Program-made: the position numbers and the translations under genes
In this document: in pieces, positions 6,866 through 16,069 of the stretch
Numbering within the stretch: the first letter of the stretch is position 1
How the letters are laid out: each line of letters opens with the position of its first letter
Assembly (NCBI RefSeq): GCF_016756395.1
Contig: NZ_AP018365.1
Location: 1,054,001 to 1,118,000 of the forward strand
Origin: Streptomyces sp. SN-593
GTDB taxonomy: Bacteria; Actinomycetota; Actinomycetes; Streptomycetales; Streptomycetaceae
DNA: 64,000 nt
Direction of reading: 5' to 3'
The notes under the pieces: generated by a model
Told to the model about the DNA's origin: nothing
Seen by the model: only the letters and a program-made list of their open reading frames with translations
Databases searched by the model: none

Positions 6866-9649
6866 TTGACCAGTCCGCCGCGGATATCACCGGAGCACGC
6901 GTCCGTCGGCACCCGGCAGATCGTCGGCAGACACGCGCACCTGGACCGGCTGCGCGCCGCACTCGACGAGCCGGGCCCACGCGGAACACTGCTCGAACTG
7001 CCGGGGGAGCCGGCTTCCGGGAAGACCAGACTGCTGGCCGCCTTCCGGGAGGAGGCGAAGGCGCGGGAGGTGCCGGTGTGGACGGCCTCGGGCGCCCTGC
7101 ACGGCGCCCGCCCGGGCGGTGGACGGCCGCGCGCGGGCGCCGCCCCGCCTGTCCGGCACCCCGCCGGCGCACCGGACGGCCGGGGCGGCGCGGGTGCGGA
7201 CCTGCGGGCCGCCTTCGCCGCGGCGACGGGCCCCGGCGGCACCGGCCTGTTACTGCTCGACGACCTGCACGCCGCCGACCGGCGCTCGGCGCAGACGCTC
7301 GCCGCGCTCCTGCGGGACCCGGTGCCCGGACTGGTCGTCGCCGCCGCGTACCGTCCGCGCCAGTGCCCGCCCTGGGTGCGGTCGGCGCTGGAGGGCGGGG
7401 CCACCGCCTCGTGGCGGCTGCCGGTCGGTCCGCTCTCGCGCGCCGACGCGGCGCTGATGGCGCCGGGCCACCCCGCCGCCTCCGTCGACCGGGCGCACGC
7501 CCTCTCCCAGGGGCTGCCCGGGTACGCGGCGGCCCTGCTCCGCGAGGCGGAGGGCGCCCCGGCCCCGGACTTCCAGGAGGAGCCGGTGCCCCTCCAGGTC
7601 CCGGGCCTGGACGCGGAACTCGCGGCGCTCGGCGAGGACGAGCGGCAGGTGCTGGACATCGCCGCGGTGCTGGGGGAACCGGTCGATCCCGGTCTGCTCG
7701 TGGCCGTCGCCGCCAGGAGTCCGGCGCACTGCGCCCATGTCGTGGACCGGCTGGCGGCGCTGGATCTGCTGCGGCCCTACCCCGACCCGCCCCACGCGTG
7801 GGGGTTCCGCCATCCGCTGGTGCGCGCCGCCTGCTACCACCGGGTGCTCCCCGGGCAGCGGTGGCTGCTGCACACCCGGGCCGCCGCGGTGCTGCGGCGC
7901 CGGGCCGCGCCGCTCACCGAGATCGCCGAGCACGTGGCGCGCGGCGACTGCGGCTCGGACCCGCACGCCGCCGCCGACCTCGCCGCGGCCGCCCACGACG
8001 TGCTCCCCACCCGCCCGGACCGGGCCGCGCGCTGGCTGCGGACCGCGCTCCGGCTGACCAGGGACCCCGCGGGCCGGGCGGGCATCACCCTGGCCCTCGC
8101 CGAGGCCGAGATGGCCTCGGGGCGGCCCTGGGTGAGCCGCACCCTCCTGACGGACATGTGCGCGGCCCAGGGGGACCAGCACCAGCTCACGCTGGCGAGG
8201 CTGGCGCACTCCCGGGCCGAACTGATGATGGGACGGCCCCGCGAGGGGTACGTGCCGCTGCGCCGGGAACTGCCCCGCGCCGAACGCGTGGGCGGGGCGC
8301 TGGGGGTGCGGGTCGCCGCGGAGGCGGCCGTCTGCGCGGTGCTGGACGGCAACCGCGACGCGGTCCGGCACCTCGAACTGGCGTCCCGCCTGCTGCCCAG
8401 CGCGCCCGCGGCCGCGTTCGACACGCGGCTGGCCGTCATCGAGGCGTTCACGGCCGCCTACGTCGGCGGCATCCCCGCGGTCGGCGGGCGGCTCGCCTCG
8501 GCGGCCGCCGTGATCGACGAGCGCTCCGACGACGAGTGCGCCGCCGACCTCGGCACGCTGACCCTGCTGGCCTGGGCGGAGACCATGCTGGAGCGCGACG
8601 GCGAGGCGCTGCGGCACTTCGCCCGCGGGCTGCGGGTGACCGACCGGGGCGGTCCCCGGGCACTGACGCCCTACCTGCTGGCGGGGCAGGCCCACGCGGC
8701 GGCCCGGCAGGGCCGCGTCGAGGCGGCCCTGGCCGCGGCGGCGGAGGCCCGCGGCGCCGCCCGCCGGATGGGCAACGCACCGCTGGCGGAGTTCGCCGAC
8801 GTCACGCACGCGGCCTCGGTCGCGCGCCGCGACGGCTCCACCGCCGCCACGCCCACCCCCGTGGCGGGCGCCGGCGGGTCGCCCCCCGACGCGGGGAGCT
8901 GGTTCGCCGCGATGACCGCGCGGACGGCGGTGCGCCTGCGGTGGGAGCGGGGCGATCCCGCCGTGACCACGGAGCTGCTGCTGCGGGCCTGCGGCGGCGC
9001 GGAGTTGCCGCGCGTCGAGGCGTGCGGAGCCGCGTACTGGGCGGGCGTGCTCATGGACCTGGCGCTGGCCCGGGGGGACACCGTCCAGGCCGCCGGGTGG
9101 GCGCGGACGGCCGAGGAGCGGGCCGAGCAGTCCGGGCTGGACGGGCAGCGCGGCCACGCGCTGGCGTCGCGCGCCCGGCTGGAGGCCCACAGGGAACGGC
9201 CGACGACGGCGGCGGCGCTCGCGGCCGGGGCGGCGGAGCGTTTCGCCGCCCTGGGCTTCCTCCATGACGAGGCGTCGGCTCGGCTGGTCCGCGCCCGCGC
9301 CCTGGGAGACCTGCGGGAGTGGCGTGAGGCGGAGGTCGAGATGGCGCAGGTGCGGGTGATCGCCCAGGCGACCGGTTCGCGCGCGCTGTTGGGGGTCGTC
9401 GTCACGGAGCAGCGCCGGGTCGGCGCCTGCGCCGGCCGGCAGTCCGCGCCCGCCTCGCCCGGCCATCTGGGACTGACCCGCCGCGAGTGGGACATCGCCC
9501 GCCGGGTGGCGGCGGGCGCCAGCAACGCCGAGGTGGCCGCGACGCTCTACGTCTCGGTCAAGACCGTGGAGTCCCACCTGACGAGGATCTTCCGCAAGTT
9601 GGGCATGACCTCCCGCAACGGCCTGGCGGCGGCCCTCACCGTCGCCTGA
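6866..9649 (+). CDS. LAL-family LuxR regulator with AAA ATPase domain and TTA codon
   Basis: The 927-aa protein has an N-terminal P-loop ATPase with Walker A GEPASGKT (residues 47-54) and Walker B LLLLDD (about 128-133), a long helical TPR-like middle, and a C-terminal LuxR HTH (LTRREWDIARRVAAGASN, then VSVKTVESHLTRIFRKLG). This is the large ATP-binding LuxR architecture common as pathway-specific activators in Streptomyces. The TTG at 6866 is chosen for AGGGGGA spaced 8-9 nt before it; the open frame runs further upstream through non-coding palindromic DNA. Codon 129 (7250-7252), inside Walker B, is TTA, the rare Leu codon read by the bldA tRNA. It is divergent from the RiPP operon and followed by a strong terminator, so it is probably the cluster regulator. 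Confidence 0.85.
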   Translation: MTSPPRISPEHASVGTRQIVGRHAHLDRLRAALDEPGPRGTLLELPGEPASGKTRLLAAFREEAKAREVPVWTASGALHGARPGGGRPRAGAAPPVRHPAGAPDGRGGAGADLRAAFAAATGPGGTGLLLLDDLHAADRRSAQTLAALLRDPVPGLVVAAAYRPRQCPPWVRSALEGGATASWRLPVGPLSRADAALMAPGHPAASVDRAHALSQGLPGYAAALLREAEGAPAPDFQEEPVPLQVPGLDAELAALGEDERQVLDIAAVLGEPVDPGLLVAVAARSPAHCAHVVDRLAALDLLRPYPDPPHAWGFRHPLVRAACYHRVLPGQRWLLHTRAAAVLRRRAAPLTEIAEHVARGDCGSDPHAAADLAAAAHDVLPTRPDRAARWLRTALRLTRDPAGRAGITLALAEAEMASGRPWVSRTLLTDMCAAQGDQHQLTLARLAHSRAELMMGRPREGYVPLRRELPRAERVGGALGVRVAAEAAVCAVLDGNRDAVRHLELASRLLPSAPAAAFDTRLAVIEAFTAAYVGGIPAVGGRLASAAAVIDERSDDECAADLGTLTLLAWAETMLERDGEALRHFARGLRVTDRGGPRALTPYLLAGQAHAAARQGRVEAALAAAAEARGAARRMGNAPLAEFADVTHAASVARRDGSTAATPTPVAGAGGSPPDAGSWFAAMTARTAVRLRWERGDPAVTTELLLRACGGAELPRVEACGAAYWAGVLMDLALARGDTVQAAGWARTAEERAEQSGLDGQRGHALASRARLEAHRERPTTAAALAAGAAERFAALGFLHDEASARLVRARALGDLREWREAEVEMAQVRVIAQATGSRALLGVVVTEQRRVGACAGRQSAPASPGHLGLTRREWDIARRVAAGASNAEVAATLYVSVKTVESHLTRIFRKLGMTSRNGLAAALTVA

Positions 9650-9726
9650 CGGCGGGAGGCCCCCGTCGGCCGCGTCCTGGGGGCACAGCAGGAGCGGCGG
9701 CCGATCGAGGCCGCCGGGACGACGGA

Positions 9727-9759
9727 CACGCCCCCAGGCGCTCGGCACCTGGGGGCGTG
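9727..9759. terminator. Bidirectional terminator, perfect 12-bp stem
   Basis: The arms 9727-9738 (CACGCCCCCAGG) and 9748-9759 pair perfectly around a 9-nt loop. The hairpin lies between the convergent LuxR regulator (ends 9649) and S53 peptidase (ends 9773), so it can serve both transcripts. Confidence 0.8.
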
Positions 9760-9772
9760 ATCGCGGCGGAGG

Positions 9773-12700
9773 TCAGGCGTAGTAGCCGAACAGGTCGGCG
9801 ACGACGTCCACGGAGCCGGCGCTCGCGTGGAAGTCGATCTTCCCGTCGACCACCGGGACGGTCACGAGGTTCGCGATCGTCTGCCCGGCCGACCAGTTGA
9901 GGTTGGACGAGGTCGGTCGCGCCTGGCCGTCGGGCCACACGGTGAGCACACCGCCGGTGGTGCCGTTCACCACCGTCACGTTGAGGACGACGGCCTTGGC
10001 CCCGGCCAGCGCGCCGCCGTCGGCGAGGCTGAGCGCGAGCGAACCGGTGGAGCTGAGCTTGCCGATGCTGGGGGCGCCGGTCCCGGTGCGGGTGTCCAGC
10101 AGCCGGACCGGGGCGGCCGGGTGGAACAGCGCGCCGCCGGCGTCGGCCCGGTAGTAGCCGAACACGTCGGCCACGAAGTGGGTCGTGCCCGAACTGGCGT
10201 TGTACAGGTCCACGGTGCCGTCCGCGCCGACCGGCACGATCACCAGGTTCGGCACCGACTTGCCCGCGATCCAGTTGAGGTTCGAGGAGTCGGGCCGGGT
10301 GGTGCCGCCCGGGTAGGCGATCAGGTGCCCGGCCGCCTGCTCGCCGGTGGCCGTCACGTTGAGCACCACCGCCGTGGCCCCCGACGCGGGCACGCCGCCC
10401 GCTCCGGCGACCTTGAGCGCCACGGTGCCGTTCGCCTTGACCGGGGTCGTGGTGGTGACGCCGATCTTCGACCGGGTGTCCAGCACCCGGGCCGGACCGA
10501 CGGGGTAGTACGTCGCGCCGGACGGGTCGGTGGAGAAGTACCCGAAGGCGTCGGCCACGAAGTGCACGGTGCCCGAACTGGCGTTGACCAGGTCGATCCT
10601 GCCGTCGTCGCCGACCGGCACGATCACCAGGTTCGGGATGTTGCGCCCGGGCGTCCAGTTGAGGTTGGACGAGGTGGGCTCGGTGCCGCCGTCGGGGTAG
10701 GCGATCAGGTGGCCGCCGGTGGTCTCCGCGGTGGCGGTGACGTTGAGCACGACGGAGGTCACGCCGAAGGACGGGACCGCGCCGCCGGCGCTGCCGGCGA
10801 CCTGGAGGACCACCTTGCCGCCCGGAGCGACCGGAGTGGTGGTGGCCACGCCGATCGCGGCGCGGGTGTCCAGCACCCGGGCCGGGTTGACCGGGGTGAA
10901 GGTGCCTCCGACGGTGGTGGAGGTGGCCTTGCACAGCGCGGCGATCGCGGTGCGCGCGTTCTGCGGCGTGCCCAGGCCGGTGGTCAGGTCGTAACCGGTG
11001 CCGGCGGTGTAGAGGCCGGCGGGCAGGACGTTCTGGCCGGGGACGATGTTGTTGCCGTCGACGACGTCGTGGAAGGCGCTCGACGGGAGCCGGTAGAGCG
11101 CGGTGTTGGCGAAGCCGATCGGCCCGTCGGCGGCGCAGCCGAGGTCGAGGTCGGCCTGCGCGGCGAGGGCCGCCCAGGTCGGGGAGGCGCCGCTGGTGCC
11201 GCCGATGACGTACCAGCCCGCGTCCACCTGGTTCTTGGAGGCTTCGCCCCACTCGACGAGGTAGCCGTGGTCCGGGTCGGCCAGCGCGGCCACGTCCGGA
11301 ACCTGCCGGCAGTCCTGGTCCGTGCCGGCGGAGCAGGCGTCGAAGTACCCGGGTCCCCGTCGGCCGGACTGGTAGCCGCTGGCGGAGTCCATCTGGAAGT
11401 ACGACGAGACGCCGCCGCCGGTGGCGCCGCCCTCGCTGTTCCAGACCCGCTGGGTGGCGTTGGAGCCGGTCATGGTCGTGCCGCCGACGCCCAGCACGTA
11501 GGGCTGCCCGGCCGGGTCGTCCACGGCGACCCTGCCGCCGTTCGGGTCGTCGTTGGTGCCGTCGCCGTTCACGTCGTACCAGCAGTCACCGGAGCCGTCG
11601 TCGCCGGAGGCGGCCGTCACGGTCTGGCCCTGGGCAGCGGCCTCGGCGAAGATCTGGTTCTCGGCGTCGAGGTACGCCCGGCTCTGGTCGGCGGTGCAGG
11701 CACCCCAACTGGTCGATATGACCTTGACCTTGTTGTCGGTGACCATCTTCTGGTACACGTCCAGCACGTTCTGGTCGCTCGCGCCCGCCGCGTCGGGGCC
11801 CTCGTAGACGACCAGGGACGCCTGCGGGACCAGCCCGATCAGGTCCTCGATGTCCAGCGCCGACTCCATGCCCACCGCGGAGCCGTACGCGTCGGTCGTG
11901 TCGGCCGGCGCCGTCGGGCCGCCGTCGACCTTGACCGCGCTGACGGAGACCTTCGTGCCGTAGCAGGACTGGTAGGCGGCGATGTCCTGCGGGCCGTAGT
12001 TCTCCAGCTCGAAGATCCCGACGGACACGCCGGTGCCGACGTCCGGCTGGTCGGCCATGCCGTAGGCGGTGGCCAGCGAGCGGGCGCTCCAGTAGTCCTG
12101 GGTGTCGGTGTAACCGGCCGCCGACAGGCCCGACTTGGTGGCCGTGCACAGGCTCGGGGTGGTGCCGGTCACGCGCGGGGTGACGGCCTGGGCGCCGGCC
12201 GTGGAAGCACCGGCCGTGGAGGCGGCGGCCTTCCGCACGTGTGACGACAGGTGCGGGCTGAGGTGCGCGAGCGTGTCCAGGCCGGTGACGCCGGTCACGG
12301 CGGGCGCGGCGTCGGCGGGCAGCGCGGGCGCGGAGGTGTTGAGGATGCCGCGCCGGCCGTCGGGGGCGCGGAAGCCGGTGAAACCGGTGTGCAGCGCCTT
12401 GGCCGCGGTGGCGAGGGTGGTGTGCACGGGCAGCGTGGTGCCGTCGGCCGACAGCGTGCCCACGGTCAGGCCCTGCGCCGTCAGGGCCGCCCGGACCCGG
12501 TTGACGGTCGCGGCGCTCGGCCCGAACTCCGTCTTGTACTGACCGGTCTTCAGGTAGTGGTGGTACAGCGGCGAGCCGGGCGTCGACACGTCCGCGATGA
12601 ACGTCCGCAGCGCGGCCGGGTCGCGCGGTGCCAGTTCGACGCCCAGGTCGATCGGCGTGCCGCCGTCGGGCGCCGACGTCCGCACCGCGCCGTGCGGCAG

Positions 12701-12895
12701 GGCCGGCGCGGTGCCGATCCGCTGCGGCGCGACGGCCGTTCCCCCGCTCCCGCCGTCCGCGACGGCGGCCGGCGCGCCCGCCGCCACCACGGCCAGGGCC
12801 GCCACGGCCACCACCGGGCCGAGCACCCCCCGGCGCCTACTCCCCTGCCGTGCGCGGTCGGCCTCCCGGCCGGTCGCACGCGTGCCTGTCCCCAT
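9773..12895 (-). CDS. Secreted S53 (sedolisin/kumamolisin-like) peptidase with three C-terminal repeats
   Basis: The 1040-aa protein has an Arg-rich N-terminus and hydrophobic signal segment ending near AVADGG. A pro-kumamolisin activation domain follows (about 70-220). The S53 catalytic domain has the Glu/Asp pair in ESALDIED, a SWGAC segment and the Ser motif GGTSGASPTWA. From about residue 655 there are three copies of a module of some 125 residues, each opening with RVLDTR or RLLDTR, containing LNVTA/LNVTV and SNLNW, and ending VADxFGYx. Such modules are common in secreted actinobacterial proteins and are of unclear role. The peptidase should act outside the cell on proteins at acid pH. 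The ATG at 12895 follows a GAAGGAGAA ribosome binding site. The gene is single and ends at the terminator shared with the LuxR gene. Confidence 0.9.
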   Translation of the reverse strand: MGTGTRATGREADRARQGSRRRGVLGPVVAVAALAVVAAGAPAAVADGGSGGTAVAPQRIGTAPALPHGAVRTSAPDGGTPIDLGVELAPRDPAALRTFIADVSTPGSPLYHHYLKTGQYKTEFGPSAATVNRVRAALTAQGLTVGTLSADGTTLPVHTTLATAAKALHTGFTGFRAPDGRRGILNTSAPALPADAAPAVTGVTGLDTLAHLSPHLSSHVRKAAASTAGASTAGAQAVTPRVTGTTPSLCTATKSGLSAAGYTDTQDYWSARSLATAYGMADQPDVGTGVSVGIFELENYGPQDIAAYQSCYGTKVSVSAVKVDGGPTAPADTTDAYGSAVGMESALDIEDLIGLVPQASLVVYEGPDAAGASDQNVLDVYQKMVTDNKVKVISTSWGACTADQSRAYLDAENQIFAEAAAQGQTVTAASGDDGSGDCWYDVNGDGTNDDPNGGRVAVDDPAGQPYVLGVGGTTMTGSNATQRVWNSEGGATGGGVSSYFQMDSASGYQSGRRGPGYFDACSAGTDQDCRQVPDVAALADPDHGYLVEWGEASKNQVDAGWYVIGGTSGASPTWAALAAQADLDLGCAADGPIGFANTALYRLPSSAFHDVVDGNNIVPGQNVLPAGLYTAGTGYDLTTGLGTPQNARTAIAALCKATSTTVGGTFTPVNPARVLDTRAAIGVATTTPVAPGGKVVLQVAGSAGGAVPSFGVTSVVLNVTATAETTGGHLIAYPDGGTEPTSSNLNWTPGRNIPNLVIVPVGDDGRIDLVNASSGTVHFVADAFGYFSTDPSGATYYPVGPARVLDTRSKIGVTTTTPVKANGTVALKVAGAGGVPASGATAVVLNVTATGEQAAGHLIAYPGGTTRPDSSNLNWIAGKSVPNLVIVPVGADGTVDLYNASSGTTHFVADVFGYYRADAGGALFHPAAPVRLLDTRTGTGAPSIGKLSSTGSLALSLADGGALAGAKAVVLNVTVVNGTTGGVLTVWPDGQARPTSSNLNWSAGQTIANLVTVPVVDGKIDFHASAGSVDVVADLFGYYA

Positions 12896-13370
12896 GTGCG
12901 GTTCTCCTTCGTGTGCGCCGCGGCCGGCCGCGCGGGCGCGCTGGTGCCTCGCATACGGGAGCGCCGCGCGTCACCGCGGACGCCCGGCGCCGTGTGGAAC
13001 GGTTCCCCCCGGTCGCCGCCCGGCGCGGACCGCACTGGCCCGGGTCGGGAAGCGAATTCCCCCCTGCGAGACGGCGTCGCGACGTCGCGGGAGGTATTCG
13101 TCCGCGCGTGCGAGAGCCGGCGTTGCTTTGTACCAGCTATGCGGCGGAGCCCGCGCGTCCGGGTGCGGGTGTTTTACCCGCTCTTGGCATTCGGGCGGGT
13201 CCCGGCCGGCCCACCGCCCCATGCCCGGCGGCCACTTGGCGTCCGGCCGCCCGGCCTGCGGGGTCTCACGGGCCCGGGCTCCGAGGGCGCCCGGGCTCCG
13301 AGGACTCCCGGCCTCCGCGGCGTCGTACCTCCCCGGTCCGCCCGGTCCCCGGCGGGGCCGGCGGTCCCCG
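12896..13370. promoter_or_regulatory. Intergenic region upstream of S53 peptidase
   Basis: This 475-bp gap lies between two leftward genes. I see no credible coding sequence. It has a locally less GC-rich patch (about 13120-13190) that may hold the peptidase promoter, a hairpin GCGGGT-GTTTT-ACCCGC (13165-13181), and a short direct repeat CCCGGGCTCCGAGG (about 13270-13305). The hairpin could be an operator or a weak terminator for the TetR gene. Confidence 0.35.
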
Positions 13371-14084
13371 CTACCGGCCCGCGTCCCCGGAGGCGGCCTT
13401 GACGGACGCGACGCGGCGGACGACGACGTCGATCGCGGCGTCGATGGCGTACGCGTACCCCTCCTCCCGGTCGAAGCGCGCCAGTTCGGCGGCGGCCTCG
13501 GCCACATGGGGCAGGCCGGAGCGCACCAGCAGCCCGCGCCGCTGGGAGAGCCCCCGCGCCTCCACGACCCCGTACGTCGGTCCGGCCTGGACCTCGCGGA
13601 GCAGGGTGCCGATGAGCGCCGCCACCATCAGGCGGAGCAGGCGCACGGCCTCGCCGACCGGGCACCCGGCGCCGCGCAGCACCGTGAGCAGCGCCTCGGC
13701 GGGGGCGAGGGCGGCGAGCGAGGAGATCTGGCGCGTCATCACGAGCGTCGCCGCCTCGGGGTGCAGGAGCGCCCGCGCGCGGAAGGCGTCGGCGACCGCG
13801 CGCAGGTCGGTGGCGAAGTCCCCGGTCAGATCGGGCAGCGCGATGCCGTCCAGCAGGTGTTCCGCGACGGCGTCGAGCAGGCCGTCCTTGCCGTCCACGT
13901 GGTTGTAGAGGCTCTTCGCGTCGACGCCGAGCGTGCGGGCGACCGACCGCATCGAGACCGCGGCGATCCCGTCCGCGTCGATGACCTTCAAGGTGGCCCC
14001 GACGATCACGTCCCTGGAGAGGTGGGCGGTCCCCTTCGGCGGCCGGCCGCGCCGCGTGCTGCCTGTCTCCGAGGAGTGCGTCAT
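13371..14084 (-). CDS. TetR-family regulator (TetR_C class), divergent from P450
   Basis: The 237-aa protein starts with a basic tail (STRRGRPPKG) and a TetR HTH (VSMRSVARTLGVDAKSLYNH, about residues 43-62), followed by an all-helical ligand-binding domain like that of TetR/ActR repressors. The gene diverges from the P450 at 14199, and the 114-bp gap has two perfect palindromes of the same sequence, which strongly suggests it represses itself and the P450. The ATG at 14084 is the first possible start because an in-frame stop lies just upstream. The good ribosome binding site (AAGGGAGGG) is 14 nt away and better placed for an out-of-frame ATG at 14094. The inducer is unknown. Confidence 0.88.
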   Translation of the reverse strand: MTHSSETGSTRRGRPPKGTAHLSRDVIVGATLKVIDADGIAAVSMRSVARTLGVDAKSLYNHVDGKDGLLDAVAEHLLDGIALPDLTGDFATDLRAVADAFRARALLHPEAATLVMTRQISSLAALAPAEALLTVLRGAGCPVGEAVRLLRLMVAALIGTLLREVQAGPTYGVVEARGLSQRRGLLVRSGLPHVAEAAAELARFDREEGYAYAIDAAIDVVVRRVASVKAASGDAGR

Positions 14085-14113
14085 AGCAGCTCATTGTGCC
14101 CTCCCTTGCATAA

Positions 14114-14128
14114 ACCCACAACGTGGGT
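14114..14128. promoter_or_regulatory. Putative TetR operator O1
   Basis: Perfect palindrome ACCCAC-AAC-GTGGGT, 30 nt upstream of the TetR start. It has the same arms and 3-nt spacer as O2. The centres are 34 bp apart, about three helical turns. Confidence 0.75.
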
Positions 14129-14146
14129 ATGGTGGGGGCCGATATT

Positions 14147-14163
14147 TACCCACGCTGTGGGTA
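14147..14163. promoter_or_regulatory. Putative TetR operator O2
   Basis: Perfect palindrome TACCCAC-GCT-GTGGGTA, 36 nt upstream of the P450 start. With O1 it forms a matched pair, consistent with repression of both divergent promoters by the TetR protein encoded at 13371-14084. Confidence 0.78.
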
Positions 14164-14198
14164 ATGAGGATCGTGGCTGTTGAGGATGAGGAGCGCAG

Positions 14199-15539
14199 AT
14201 GCACTTCGCCCGGACCGCGCCGCCCGCACGCCGTACGCTCGACCGCCGGGTCAAGCAGGTGGTCCGGTGGGGCACCAGCCACGCCCTCCCGCGCACGGCG
14301 GTCGCGCTCGGGGCCCGGCGCGGCGACCTCCAGGGCCGGCTCGTCGCCCAGATGTCGAACGGGACCAGCGCCGAGCTCTTCACCCTGCTCGACGAGATCC
14401 GCGGGAAGGGCCCGGTGTTCCTCTCGAAGCTGGGCGCCGTCGTGGCCTCGCACGAGGCCGTCCGGGAGACGCTGGCCAACCCGGACGTGGAGGCCGGCCG
14501 GTTCGTCCCGCCGGACAGCGTGCTCGCCAGGATCGGCGCCTGGTCCGAGATCGACGTCCTGCACCCCGTCCGCCCGCCGTCGCTGCTGGCGGTCGAGCCG
14601 CCGCAGCACACCCGGTACCGCAAGCTCGTCACCAAGGTGTTCTCGGCGCGCGCGGTGGCGCAGCTCAAGGACCGCACCCAGCAGATCGCCGACGAACTCG
14701 TCGCGGCGATACCCGCCGGCGAACCCGGCGACCTGATAGCGAGCTACTGCGCCCTGCTGCCCGTCACGGTGATCTGCGAGATCCTCGGCGTGCCGCCCGG
14801 CGAACGGCACCGCGTCCTGGAACTCGGCGAGGCGGCCGCGCCCAGCCTCGACCTGGGACTGCCCTGGCGGGAGTTCCGCCGGGTCGAGAGCGCGCTGGCC
14901 ACGTTCGACCGGTGGCTGACCGGGCACCTGGACCGGCTGCGCGCCCAGCCCGGTGACGACCTGCTCAGCCAGCTCGTCACCGCCCAGGAGGACGGCGCGG
15001 GCCTCACCGACCAGGAGGTGAAGTCCACCGCGGGGCTGGTCCTCGCGGCCGGCTTCGAGACCACCGTGAACCTGCTCGGCAACGGCATCGCCCTGCTCGC
15101 GGCCGACCCCGCACAGCGCGCCCTCCTGCGCGAGCGGCCGGACCTGTGGGACAACGCCGTCAACGAGATCCTGCGCTACGACCCGCCCGTCCTGCTCACC
15201 GGCCGCATGACGGTGCGCCGGACCACCATCGCCGGCGCCGGGGTGCCGGCCGGACGGCTGGTCAGCGTGGCGCTGGCCGGGGCCAACCGCGACCCCGACG
15301 TCTTCCCGCGTCCGCACGTGTTCGACGTGACCCGCGACAACGCCCGCGACCACCTCTCGTTCGGCGCCGGACGGCACTACTGCCTCGGGGCGTCGCTCGC
15401 CCGGATGGAGGGCGCGATCGGCCTGCGCACGCTCTTCGAGCGGTTCCCCGCCGTCGAGTTGCGCCCCGGGGCCCGCCGCCGCCCGACCCGCATCCTGCGC
15501 GGCTACGGCACGCTGCCCGCCGTGGCCCGGACGCGCTGA
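14199..15539 (+). CDS. Cytochrome P450
   Basis: The 446-aa protein has all P450 signatures: I-helix AGFETT, K-helix EILR (ExxR), and heme loop FGAGRHYCLG with the Cys ligand. It is of the soluble bacterial class I type. An extra basic N-terminus of about 40 residues precedes the usual first motifs. The ATG at 14199 follows GAGGAG. Control by the divergent TetR protein through two palindromes is likely, so the enzyme may be induced by its substrate or a related compound. No ferredoxin or reductase is adjacent. Its stop lies only 15 nt from the stop of the convergent SHOCT gene. The substrate cannot be read from the sequence. Confidence 0.92.
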   Translation: MHFARTAPPARRTLDRRVKQVVRWGTSHALPRTAVALGARRGDLQGRLVAQMSNGTSAELFTLLDEIRGKGPVFLSKLGAVVASHEAVRETLANPDVEAGRFVPPDSVLARIGAWSEIDVLHPVRPPSLLAVEPPQHTRYRKLVTKVFSARAVAQLKDRTQQIADELVAAIPAGEPGDLIASYCALLPVTVICEILGVPPGERHRVLELGEAAAPSLDLGLPWREFRRVESALATFDRWLTGHLDRLRAQPGDDLLSQLVTAQEDGAGLTDQEVKSTAGLVLAAGFETTVNLLGNGIALLAADPAQRALLRERPDLWDNAVNEILRYDPPVLLTGRMTVRRTTIAGAGVPAGRLVSVALAGANRDPDVFPRPHVFDVTRDNARDHLSFGAGRHYCLGASLARMEGAIGLRTLFERFPAVELRPGARRRPTRILRGYGTLPAVARTR

Positions 15540-15554
15540 GCCACGCGGCGCTCC

Positions 15555-15965
15555 TCAGTGCAGCACCTTCTCCTTCGCCTGCTGGTACTCACGGTCGGAG
15601 ATGGCGCCCTTGTCGTGCATCTCGGCGAGCCGGGAGAGCTGCTCCACCTCGGGCGTGCCCGTGCCGGCCGCGCTGCGGACGTAGGAGTCGAACTCCTCCT
15701 GCCGCGCCTGCGCGTGGGCCACTTCGCGCGCGCCCATGTTCCGGCCACGGGCGACGACGTAGACGAACACACCGAGGAACGGCAGCAGGATCACGAACAG
15801 CAGCCACCCCGTCTTGCCCCCTCCCCCGAGGTCGTCGTCGCGGAAGATGTCCACGATGACCCGGAAGAGGAGCGCGAACCACAGCACGGCCATGCCCAGG
15901 AGGAACACGGTCCAGAACGCACCGAGGATCGGATAGTCGTACGCGAGAAAGACGGTCCCTGCCAT
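15555..15965 (-). CDS. Small membrane protein with PLDc_N-like segment and SHOCT domain
   Basis: The 136-aa protein has two transmembrane helices (about residues 9-35 and 50-72) resembling the PLDc_N pattern, a short linker, and a C-terminal SHOCT motif (LSRLAEMHDKGAISDREYQQ). SHOCT helices are found at the ends of many bacterial proteins and are thought to mediate oligomerisation. The ATG at 15965 is chosen for the GAAGGGAGAA ribosome binding site; the open frame starts 18 codons earlier without one. It is a stand-alone gene convergent with the P450. Function unknown. Confidence 0.8.
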   Translation of the reverse strand: MAGTVFLAYDYPILGAFWTVFLLGMAVLWFALLFRVIVDIFRDDDLGGGGKTGWLLFVILLPFLGVFVYVVARGRNMGAREVAHAQARQEEFDSYVRSAAGTGTPEVEQLSRLAEMHDKGAISDREYQQAKEKVLH

Positions 15966-16069
15966 GGTCTTCTCCCTTCTGCCAGGGACGGCGCGCCTGC
16001 CTCCGCGCCTCCACCGCACCGGCGTTCACCCCGAGCCGCCGCGGCGGACGCGCGAGGGGGAGCCGCGTG

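Noticed and set aside
13174-14121. Alternative frame from the ATG at 14094 with the better ribosome binding site
   Set aside because: It is antisense-like and Arg-rich with no homology; the TetR frame at 14084 is clearly the gene.
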